From an uncultured archaeon (GTDB taxonomy: Archaea; Korarchaeota; Korarchaeia; Korarchaeales; Korarchaeaceae): 10,205 nt of DNA. Below, one piece after another: positions 4,825-10,205 of this stretch. Position 1 is the stretch's first letter. The number at the start of each line of letters is the position of its first letter. The translations under genes and the position numbers were made by a program. Under the pieces are notes generated by a model. It had not been told where the DNA came from. It did no database searches and was given only the letters and a program-made list of their open reading frames with translations. Location: positions 1-10,205 of the forward strand of contig CALJEO010000109.1 of the NCBI GenBank assembly GCA_938073845.1, given 5' to 3'.

Positions 4825-6189
4825 ATGATATCTCACTTATCCCCTAATGCTAGCGAGCGTGTCAGGAGAAGGGTCCTGGAGTATCTCGGTATCCGTAGCG
4901 TGAATGAGCTTTACAGCGATGTGCCGAGCGAGATGTTATTGAGGGAGCCCCCCGACATGGGTAGGAGGGTGAACCACGTTGAGCTCGAGCGTTTGGTTGA
5001 TTCAATGCTCCCCAACCCGCCCAGACTAACCTTCACCGGCGGAGGTATGGCTGACCATTACGTACCCCCTCTGGTAGACGAGATAGCGTCCAGACAGGAG
5101 TTCTACACCTCTTACACTCCCTACCAACCTGAGCTCTCTCAGGGTATGCTTCAAGCGCTCTTCGAGTACCAGTCCCTGATGGCCGAACTGCTGGGGATGG
5201 AGGTCGTTAATGCATCGCTCTATGACTACGGTTCGGCTCTGGGGGAAGCTGGAAGGTTCTCCATAAGGGTCACTAAGAGGAAGAAAGTTGTAATAGCCTT
5301 CAGTGTAAACCCGGAGAGGAAGATGGTGTTGAGGACATACTTGGATCCTCTGGGAGCTGAGGTAGTTGAGGCTCCAATGGAGCGGGAGAGCGGTCGCGTC
5401 TCCCTGGATTCCCTAAGGTCCCTGGTCGATGACTCGACAGCGATGGTCTACATAGAGATGCCTAACTTTTACGGTATTGTGGAGGAGGAAGCTGAGGACA
5501 TCTTTGGGATCGCTCACTCCAAGGGGGCTCTTGCTGCAGCAGGGATAGACCCCCTGCTGGCGGCTCTCATCAAGCCCCCCGGTGAGCTAGGCGCGGACCT
5601 AGTGGTGGGGGAGGGTCAGCACCTAGGAAGCCCCATGAGCTTTGGAGGACCCTCGCTGGGAATATTCGCGGTCAGAATGGACATCAGGTTCGTTAGACAG
5701 CTTCCGGGGAGACTAATAGGGATGACAAGGACTCAGGATAGTCTCTACAGAAGCTACTGTATGGTTCTACAGACCAGGGAGCAGCACATAAGGAAGGAGG
5801 AAGCTACCTCGAACATAACCACGAGCTCCTCCCTGATGGCTCTGAGGGCCGCTGTATACATCACGCTCCTGGGCCCTGAGGGCCTCAGGAAGCTAGCTGA
5901 GAAGATCGCTTACAACACTTCCTACTTAAGAAAGAGTTTATCGGAGCTAAATGTTTTCAGCATCCCCTTCGAGGGCACAGCCTTCAAGGAGCTAGCTGTT
6001 AGCTCATCCCTAAGTTGGGAGAGGGTGAACTCCCACCTCCTCTCCAAGGGAGTACTGGGGGGCTTCGTGGTATCGAAGCTGTTCCCTGAGATGGACATGG
6101 GGATGAACTTAGCCCTCTTCTCAACCACAGAGAAGCATGGGAAGGCCCAGATAGATGAACTAGTTGATCTTATGAGGGAGGTGATCTGA
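4825..6189 (+). CDS. gcvPA: Glycine dehydrogenase (decarboxylating), subunit 1
   Basis: This is the N-terminal-half subunit of the two-subunit P protein of the glycine cleavage system. With subunit 2 it decarboxylates glycine using pyridoxal phosphate and passes the aminomethyl group to the lipoyl arm of GcvH. At 454 residues it has the usual length. Family motifs: FTGGGMADHYVPPLVDEIASR (70-90), FYTSYTPYQPELSQGMLQALF (93-113), the VNASLYDYGSALGEA block (128-142), and REQHIRKEEATSNI (318-331). This subunit keeps the aminotransferase fold type I shape but carries no PLP lysine, as expected. The ATG at 4825 lies about 25 bases from the TATA box and lacks a Shine-Dalgarno, so it is likely translated leaderless. 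The TGA overlaps the ATG of gcvPB. Cytoplasmic. Confidence 0.96.
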   Translation: MISHLSPNASERVRRRVLEYLGIRSVNELYSDVPSEMLLREPPDMGRRVNHVELERLVDSMLPNPPRLTFTGGGMADHYVPPLVDEIASRQEFYTSYTPYQPELSQGMLQALFEYQSLMAELLGMEVVNASLYDYGSALGEAGRFSIRVTKRKKVVIAFSVNPERKMVLRTYLDPLGAEVVEAPMERESGRVSLDSLRSLVDDSTAMVYIEMPNFYGIVEEEAEDIFGIAHSKGALAAAGIDPLLAALIKPPGELGADLVVGEGQHLGSPMSFGGPSLGIFAVRMDIRFVRQLPGRLIGMTRTQDSLYRSYCMVLQTREQHIRKEEATSNITTSSSLMALRAAVYITLLGPEGLRKLAEKIAYNTSYLRKSLSELNVFSIPFEGTAFKELAVSSSLSWERVNSHLLSKGVLGGFVVSKLFPEMDMGMNLALFSTTEKHGKAQIDELVDLMREVI

Positions 6190-7730
6190 TGGGATTCTCC
6201 CAAGCCAGGTGGTTCTCAGGCGACGGGGTGCTCGAACCCACCCCCTTCGAGGCCGGTAGGCTGGGGGAGGGAGGGCTTATCATCGCAGAACCAGAGGAGG
6301 AGCTCGTGGAGATCGTTGGGGGGATCGAGGAAATAATTCCGAGGAAACTCATCAGGAAGGAGCTCAACATACCTGGGATGAGCGAACCCGAGGTAGCTAG
6401 GCACTTCAACAGGCTCGCCCAGATGAACTATGGGGTTGACAACGGTTCCTACTGGCTCGGCTCCTGTACCATGAAGTACACCCCCAAGTTGGTCATGAGG
6501 GTAGCTGAGCATCCCTCGATAAGGAACCTACATCCCTATGCCCCCGAGGAGCTTACGCAAGGGGTCCTCAGGATGCTCTACGAGCTTCAGGAAATGCTCT
6601 CAGCTATAACAGGACTTCCCAGTTATACGCTTCAACCGGCAGCGGGAGCTCAGGGGGAGCTGACCGGCGCCCTAATGATAAGGAAGAGGATTGCTGACCT
6701 GGGAGAGAGAAGGGATGAGATGATAATACCTGAGACAGCTCACGGGTCTAACTTCGCAAGCGCAGCAATGGCTGGATTTAGGATCGTTAGGGTACCTCCG
6801 AATAGCGACGGGACAGTGGACATGGATGCTCTCAAGTCCGCTATCTCTGAAAGGACGGCCGGAATGATGATAACAAATCCGAACACGCTGGGGATATTCG
6901 AGGATAGGATCCTGGAGATAGCAGAGCTGCTTCACGCGAATGGGAGCTACCTATACTACGATGGAGCAAACCTGAACGCCATAATGGGATGGGTGAGGCT
7001 CTCCGATATGGGGGTTGACGTGGCCCACCTCAACATACATAAGACTTTCTCGGCCCCTCATGGCGGGGGAGGTCCTGGGGCTGGTGCTGTAGGGGCTAAA
7101 GAGGAGTTAAGGGACTACTTACCCGTCCCCGTAGTCGTCAAGGAGGGGAACAGGTACAGGCTGAGCTATGATGTCCCCAGGAGCATAGGTAAGGTCAGGA
7201 CCTTCTACGGTAACGTTGGGGTCCTGATAAAGGCCTGGGCCTACCTGAAGATGTTGGGGAGCGAGGGGGTGAGGGAGACGGCTTCCCTAGCGGTTATGAA
7301 TGCTAATTACGTTAGGAAGAAACTCATAGATTCCGGATTTGAGGTCCCCTACGGTAGGGATAGGCCTTGCAAGCATGAGTTCGTGATCTCGTTGGCTAAA
7401 CTAAGGAAGGAGACCGGAGTGAGGGCTCTTGACTTCGCTAAGGCCCTCATAGACAGGGGGTTACACCCACCGACCATGTACTTCCCCCAGGTGGTTCAGG
7501 AGTGCTTGATGATAGAGCCTACGGAGAGCGATAGCCTGGAAGAACTCGATAGATACGTTGATGTAATGAGGGAAATAAAGGAGCTGGCTTATGAAAGTCC
7601 TGATGAATTGATGAAAGCCCCTAAGAGATCCGCAATCACTAGGGTGGATGAGAGCTTCGCAAACAAGGTTCTCTGGCTATCCTGGAAGGTTTACGAGAAG
7701 CAGAAGAGCCAAGGAGAGCTCGATAGATAG
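6189..7730 (+). CDS. gcvPB: Glycine dehydrogenase (decarboxylating), subunit 2
   Basis: This is the PLP-carrying subunit of the two-subunit P protein. In its 513 residues the PLP lysine is K285 in HLNIHKTFSAPHGGGGPGAG (280-299); D258 in YYDGANLNA (256-264) should hold the pyridine nitrogen. Other family blocks are YWLGSCTMKYTPK (88-100), QPAAGAQGELTG (149-160) and PETAHGSNFASAAMAG (181-196). The ATG at 6189 shares its A with the gcvPA TGA, and the near-perfect ribosome-binding site GGAGGTGAT (6177-6185) sits just before it, so both subunits should be made in step. The last 17 codons overlap the end of the convergent GT4 gene. No gcvH, gcvT or lipoylation gene is in the window, so the rest of the complex is encoded elsewhere. 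Confidence 0.97.
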   Translation: MGFSQARWFSGDGVLEPTPFEAGRLGEGGLIIAEPEEELVEIVGGIEEIIPRKLIRKELNIPGMSEPEVARHFNRLAQMNYGVDNGSYWLGSCTMKYTPKLVMRVAEHPSIRNLHPYAPEELTQGVLRMLYELQEMLSAITGLPSYTLQPAAGAQGELTGALMIRKRIADLGERRDEMIIPETAHGSNFASAAMAGFRIVRVPPNSDGTVDMDALKSAISERTAGMMITNPNTLGIFEDRILEIAELLHANGSYLYYDGANLNAIMGWVRLSDMGVDVAHLNIHKTFSAPHGGGGPGAGAVGAKEELRDYLPVPVVVKEGNRYRLSYDVPRSIGKVRTFYGNVGVLIKAWAYLKMLGSEGVRETASLAVMNANYVRKKLIDSGFEVPYGRDRPCKHEFVISLAKLRKETGVRALDFAKALIDRGLHPPTMYFPQVVQECLMIEPTESDSLEELDRYVDVMREIKELAYESPDELMKAPKRSAITRVDESFANKVLWLSWKVYEKQKSQGELDR

Positions 7731-8594
7731 CAAACTAATCACCAGGGAGCGCTCCTCTCTCACCCCGAGCCTTATGAGCAGCGAGGGGAGGGAGAGGTTC
7801 GGTGGTGCCACCAACTTCCCGTCTTCGGAGATGCTAGTAGGTATTTTCTCCCTCGTCCTCCCCCAACTGAGCAGCTTCAGGAGGAAGTCGATACCCTGAG
7901 GGAGCGAGAGTACCACCAGCTCCCAGTAGAGTGAGTACCTGAAGGAAGCGGCTGCTATGACGCCGCCGCATAGGAAGGTTAGGATGTTCCCTGGGAACGC
8001 TCTGGCCGGGTACCAGTTGTACCTTAAGAAGGAGAGGAGGAGCAGAGAGAGGGATAGGAGATAGATGGAGCCTGCTAACTCTCCCTTAGCTAGCATGAGT
8101 ATTGAGAGCGTTGATGAGATTATCAGTGAGGTGCCCGCCTCAAGTCCGTTGAAGCCGGCGAACGTGTTGGTTGAGTTAACGTAATAGGTTCCGAAGAGAA
8201 ACAGGGTAAGCTGATGCGTCAGGAGGGAGCTGAAGGGTTCGAATATGGGAAAGCTCTCGTAAAGGAGGATGAAGGGTATCCCAGAGAGCAGTATCTTCTC
8301 TAAGTTGCCCAAGCCTATCAAATCGTCTAAAAGTCCCAGGGATGAGAAGAAAATAGGGATTAGGACTAGAGGGGCTGGAAGCTTCAGTAGCATTGAGATA
8401 ATAGATGCCTGGATGATGAAGATCAGTGCGAGCGGGACACCGCCCATCCTAGCTGCCATTACACTGCCTAACTTATGTAAGTCTCTAGAGAGGAGTTCTC
8501 TCCTCTCAGAAATGGTTATCCATCTTTCAGTGGCCACTAAGTTAGCTATCGGAGACAAAAGTGTTGTTAGGAGAGCCGCCGCCTCAGCTATCAT
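7677..8594 (-). CDS. GT4 polyprenyl-phosphate sugar-1-P transferase, Alg7/AglH-like, atypical site
   Basis: A membrane enzyme of the MraY/WecA/Alg7 family (GT4), whose members move a sugar-1-phosphate from a UDP-sugar onto a polyprenyl phosphate on the cytoplasmic face; in archaea this starts N-glycan assembly. The 305 residues contain about ten hydrophobic segments. Motifs: SRDLHKLG (37-44), GLLDDLIGL (87-95), NSTNTFAGFNGLEAG (140-154), RYNWYPARAFPGN (191-203), and a C-terminal block DGKLVAPPNLSLPSLLIRLG (258-277) that strongly recalls eukaryotic Alg7/DPAGT1. Odd: the metal-binding Asp usually found in F-x-GD is Asn here (N203), and the HRxP loop is degenerate (TREKIP). It may be an altered or regulatory paralogue of the next gene. 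The ATG at 8594-8592 faces that gene across 36 bp. The last transmembrane helix runs into the sequence shared with gcvPB, supporting the overlapping end. Confidence 0.9.
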   Translation of the reverse strand: MIAEAAALLTTLLSPIANLVATERWITISERRELLSRDLHKLGSVMAARMGGVPLALIFIIQASIISMLLKLPAPLVLIPIFFSSLGLLDDLIGLGNLEKILLSGIPFILLYESFPIFEPFSSLLTHQLTLFLFGTYYVNSTNTFAGFNGLEAGTSLIISSTLSILMLAKGELAGSIYLLSLSLLLLSFLRYNWYPARAFPGNILTFLCGGVIAAASFRYSLYWELVVLSLPQGIDFLLKLLSWGRTREKIPTSISEDGKLVAPPNLSLPSLLIRLGVREERSLVISLLSIELSLALLLLVNLPG

Positions 8595-8630
8595 GTTTTT
8601 ATCATCAGGACCGGGGGTTGCAAGGTAAAA
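8595..8630. promoter_or_regulatory. Compact divergent promoter between the two GT4 genes
   Basis: Only 36 bp separate the two start codons. On the plus strand GTTTTTATC (8595-8603) lies about 32 bases before the 8631 ATG. On the minus strand ATTTTTACC (8632-8624) lies about 34 bases before the 8594 ATG. Each T5A element could serve as a TATA-like box for one gene while abutting or overlapping the start codon of the other, so the two promoters would compete. A short AAGGT (8622-8626) precedes the plus ATG. Confidence 0.4.
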
Positions 8631-9599
8631 ATGTTAGAGGTAGCCTTAGCTTCAGCAGTTGCTATGCTGACGTCGGAGCTCATGCACAGGGTGATGCTGC
8701 CCCGTTACGTGAGGAGAGGTCTCCTATCGGAGGACGTCCATAAGCCGGGTAAGCCCAAGGTTCCGGAGCCCTTAGGACCTGCGGTATATCTCCCCTTCCT
8801 AATGGCCTCCTTGATACACTTCCTCCTGACCAAAGATGGTAGCTCGATCGCTGTAGCTTCTTCCTCAGGCCTGGCCTTCCTAATAGGGCTGCTGGACGAC
8901 TTATCTCCACTGGGCCCTAGGATCAAGCCACTTCTTCTCATTCTTCCGGCTCTAGTACTCATAGCTACCTACCAGATCACGCCAAGGCCTTTGTTACCCA
9001 TACTTGGAAGGGCTAGACTCCACTACGTCTACTGGATTGTTTTACTAGCTCTATTCACGGTCTTCTCTAATGCTGTGAACATGATGGACTCTTTGAATGG
9101 CATGATGCCCCTATCCGTTTATATGTCGACGATCCCCCTGATGCCGGTGCTAGCTAAAAACGAGGGGGCTCTAGCCTCACTCCTCCTGCTTCATTCCTCC
9201 CTCCTTCCCTACTTCCTGAGGAACAGATACCCAGCCAAGGTTTTCGGTGGAGATTCTAACTCTCTCTTCGTGGGTTCAGCTCTAGCCTCAATATCCGCGA
9301 TATCCAACACAGAAGCATTCTTCTGCATCGCTCTGATCCCCTTCTTGGTCTCGGGCTTCTCTGTGATAACCTCCGTCGGTGGATTGAGGGAGAGGAGGCA
9401 GATCACCAGCAGACCCGTGGTCCTGAGGGAGGGCATGATAAGAGCTAACCCGGACCCCATGGCGCCCATCTCCTTAATAGCGGTGATAGCGAGCGATAAG
9501 TGGAAGAGGGAGGATGAAATAGTTAGGGAAGCAGCTCTACTCTCCCTGATATCCGGTATCCTATCATCACTCACATTCTTCCTTCTAACGCCGAGGTGA
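8631..9599 (+). CDS. GT4 polyprenyl-phosphate sugar-1-P transferase, Alg7/AglH-like
   Basis: A paralogue of the divergent gene and the better candidate for an active enzyme of this type (UDP-sugar plus polyprenyl phosphate giving polyprenyl-PP-sugar and UMP, at the cytoplasmic face of the membrane). Motifs in 322 residues: SEDVHKPGKPKVPEPLGPAV (33-52), close to the D-x-x-K...PE-x-x-G block of eukaryotic Alg7; GLLDDLSPLG (86-95); SNAVNMMDSLNGMMP (146-160); RYPAKVFGGDSNSLFVG (199-215), with the metal-binding Asp kept as D208; and a C-terminal loop SRPVVLREGMIRANPDPMAP (260-279) that replaces HRxP. About ten transmembrane segments are apparent. Sugar specificity cannot be told. AAGGT (8622-8626) precedes the ATG. 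Its TGA is followed four bases later by the TTG of the small membrane protein, so the two form one operon. Confidence 0.92.
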   Translation: MLEVALASAVAMLTSELMHRVMLPRYVRRGLLSEDVHKPGKPKVPEPLGPAVYLPFLMASLIHFLLTKDGSSIAVASSSGLAFLIGLLDDLSPLGPRIKPLLLILPALVLIATYQITPRPLLPILGRARLHYVYWIVLLALFTVFSNAVNMMDSLNGMMPLSVYMSTIPLMPVLAKNEGALASLLLLHSSLLPYFLRNRYPAKVFGGDSNSLFVGSALASISAISNTEAFFCIALIPFLVSGFSVITSVGGLRERRQITSRPVVLREGMIRANPDPMAPISLIAVIASDKWKREDEIVREAALLSLISGILSSLTFFLLTPR

Positions 9600-9603
9600 G
9601 ACC

Positions 9604-9837
9604 TTGGATAAGGGATTTCTGCTCTCGCTTTACACTATCTTCTCCGGTTGGGCCCTCATACTTCTGGCCCTCCTCTTGGTGAAGCCCGTGATCTCCCCAG
9701 GCTCTGGGGAATTGGTGGAGGCCGTGATGTATGTGTTGCTAGGGGCCCTCTCTATAACGCTGGCCCTCCTCCTGTGGTATGAGAGCATAAGGGTAGCCTT
9801 CCTCAGGGTGAAGGCCAGTGGGCCCGGGGGGACTTGA
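9604..9837 (+). CDS. Small two-helix membrane protein, unrecognised
   Basis: A 77-residue product starting at a TTG codon (9604), with GAGGTGA (9593-9599) four bases upstream and overlapping the stop of the GT4 gene; this spacing decides the start. Two hydrophobic helices are evident, about 5-27 (LLSLYTIFSGWALILLALLL) and 38-62 (VEAVMYVLLGALSITLALLL), joined by a short loop with SPGSGE, then a basic tail (RVAFLRVKASG). No family is recognised. Being co-transcribed with a GT4 transferase, it could assist that enzyme or its lipid carrier, but this is guesswork. Its last six codons and stop are complementary to the 3' part of the tRNA gene on the other strand. Confidence 0.7.
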   Translation: MDKGFLLSLYTIFSGWALILLALLLVKPVISPGSGELVEAVMYVLLGALSITLALLLWYESIRVAFLRVKASGPGGT

Positions 9838-9924
9838 ACCCCCGACCTCCCGCTTCTCCCCTGGCGACTGTAGCGGGAGCCGCCATATAAGGCAGGCGCT
9901 CTATCCAGTCTGAGCCACGGGCCC
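9819..9924 (-). tRNA. tRNA-Ile(UAU) with a 31-nt intron
   Basis: Read on the minus strand: acceptor GGGCCCG (9924-9918) pairs with CGGGCCC (9826-9820), with discriminator A at 9819; D stem GCTC/GAGC (9915-9912 and 9901-9898); anticodon stem CCTGC (9896-9892) with GCGGG (9853-9849); variable loop AGGTC; T arm GGGGG-TTCAAGT-CCCCC (9843-9827). Removing 9885-9855 gives the 7-nt loop CTTATAA, so the anticodon is UAU. The short variable loop excludes Leu/Ser, and the body (GGGCCCG acceptor, GCGGGAGGTC) is what I expect of archaeal tRNA-Ile. The splice point is ambiguous by one base (36/37 or 37/38) but yields the same product. At the junctions CCTT pairs with GGGG and TGGCG with CGCCA around the bulge ATA, a bulge-helix-bulge; the 3' bulge is longer than three, so it is relaxed. 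No CCA is encoded. Confidence 0.9.
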
Positions 9925-9943
9925 CTGAAGCCTAGCTGGTACC

Positions 9944-9951
9944 ATTAATAT
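9944..9951 (-). promoter_or_regulatory. TATA box of the tRNA gene
   Basis: ATATTAAT on the minus strand is centred about 24 bases before the first base of the mature tRNA at 9924, the usual archaeal spacing for a tRNA transcript with little or no leader. It is an isolated A/T block in GC-rich surroundings. Confidence 0.6.
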
Positions 9952-9964
9952 GCGTTTCGCTCGG

Positions 9965-9996
9965 CCCGGTGAGCTACTTCCACCGGGATTTTGTTT
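9965..9996 (+). terminator. Hairpin with T-rich tail, probable plus-strand terminator
   Basis: CCCGGTG (9965-9971) and CACCGGG (9981-9987) form a perfect 7-bp stem with a 9-base loop, followed on the plus strand by ATTTTGTTT (9988-9996). This has the shape of an intrinsic terminator for the GT4 and small-membrane-protein transcript, which would first have to run antisense through the tRNA gene. Many archaeal genes terminate on T runs alone, so the stem may be incidental, or may serve another purpose. Confidence 0.45.
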
Positions 9997-10065
9997 AAAA
10001 TTTTATCAATTTCTTGAATTGTATATAATTTTTTAATGTTTCTGGCCGTCTAGGTGGCACGAAGG

Positions 10066-10073
10066 TTAATATA
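10066..10073 (+). promoter_or_regulatory. TATA-like box for the gene at 10092
   Basis: TTAATATA is centred about 22 bases upstream of the ATG at 10092. With no Shine-Dalgarno before that ATG (CCTATAGTTC), a leaderless transcript is likely, as for gcvPA. Confidence 0.5.
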
Positions 10074-10091
10074 CCTCTCCCCCTATAGTTC

Positions 10092-10205
10092 ATGAGGGTG
10101 TCCCAAAGGGAGGCAGCGCAGAAGGTCAGGATAGCGGAGCTTCTCTCAGGGGAGTTCGAGGAGGTTTCGGTAGAGGGAGTTAGGTACTTCAGGCTTCCTT
10201 GGGGA
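10092..10205 (+). CDS. Possible OB-fold nucleic-acid-binding protein, N-terminal fragment
   Basis: The first 38 residues are in view, beginning MRVSQREAAQKVRIAELLSG and including VEGVRYFRLPWG before the window ends. An in-frame TAG at 10086-10088 fixes the start at this ATG or the GTG two codons on. The pattern of an N-terminal basic helix (REAAQKVRIAELL), then a strand and an aromatic-Pro-Gly turn reminds me of archaeal RPA-associated OB-fold proteins (COG3390-type), whose N-termini look similar; that is recall of a pattern from a short fragment, not an identification. It starts a new plus-strand transcription unit with its own TATA box. Confidence 0.6.
   Translation, partial: MRVSQREAAQKVRIAELLSGEFEEVSVEGVRYFRLPWG

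Noticed and set aside
5809..5827. SNITT in GcvPA where many homologues read SNICT
   Set aside because: A conservative change outside the PLP site; not worth a separate claim without an alignment.
8269..8628. 119-codon plus-strand frame across the first GT4 gene start
   Set aside because: Antisense to the transmembrane-coding sequence of the minus-strand GT4 gene, including the DD motif; it has no recognisable domain.
9209..9574. 121-codon open frame opposite the second GT4 gene
   Set aside because: Antisense to conserved motifs of the transferase, with no ribosome-binding site or domain; a shadow.
1..10205. Mobile element, CRISPR array, toxin-antitoxin or defence genes
   Set aside because: No transposase, terminal inverted repeats with target duplication, spaced direct repeats or nuclease/toxin motifs were seen. 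The RHH gene could suggest an antitoxin, but its partner is ftsZ and no toxin gene adjoins it.

Overview
The window looks archaeal, and a korarchaeote close to Candidatus Korarchaeum is my best guess. The archaeal signs are a CDP-archaeol synthase (CarS), an XPD-type Fe-S helicase, FtsZ downstream of a ribbon-helix-helix gene, Alg7/AglH-like GT4 transferases, TATA-like boxes about 25 nt before several starts, and an intron-bearing tRNA gene without an encoded CCA. That tRNA reads as tRNA-Ile with a UAU anticodon. As I recall it, this is an archaeal exception reported for Korarchaeum and Nanoarchaeum, and it is the main reason for the phylum guess. Purine-rich coding strands, frequent AGG/AGA arginine codons and good GGAGG ribosome-binding sites also fit a thermophilic archaeon.

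Layout. (1) 1-2715, minus strand: a tight operon of XPD helicase, an unrecognised 150-aa protein, CarS, and the N-terminus of a protein that leaves the window; genes abut or overlap. (2) 2716-3055: a 340-bp gap holding a possible small ORF overlapping the helicase start and a nested set of inverted repeats that could be a structured RNA or the ftsZ 3' region. (3) 3056-4485, minus: a 53-aa ribbon-helix-helix regulator whose stop overlaps the ftsZ start, the arrangement known from the halophile cdrS-ftsZ2 locus. (4) 4486-4824: a divergent control region with a clear TATA box, two similar dyads and a 9-bp direct repeat around the gcv promoter. (5) 4825-7730, plus: gcvPA-gcvPB, the two subunits of glycine decarboxylase, translationally coupled; gcvH and gcvT are not in the window. 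(6) 7677-9837: two divergent paralogous polyprenyl-phosphate sugar-1-phosphate transferases 36 bp apart, the second followed by a small two-helix membrane protein. (7) 9819-9924, minus: tRNA-Ile(UAU) with a 31-nt intron, its 3' end antisense to the end of the small membrane protein. (8) 9925-10091: tRNA promoter, a strong hairpin with a T-rich tail and an AT-rich stretch. (9) 10092 to the edge, plus: the start of a probable OB-fold protein.

Functional themes are lipid and glycan-carrier biosynthesis (CarS, GT4 pair), cell division (RHH-FtsZ), one-carbon/glycine metabolism (GcvP) and DNA processing (XPD, the last gene). I see no mobile element, CRISPR array or defence island. The most notable items are the RHH-ftsZ coupling, the paired dyads before gcvPA, the GT4 paralogue lacking the usual metal-binding Asp, the tRNA-Ile(UAU) gene and the possible structured RNA at 2871-3016.
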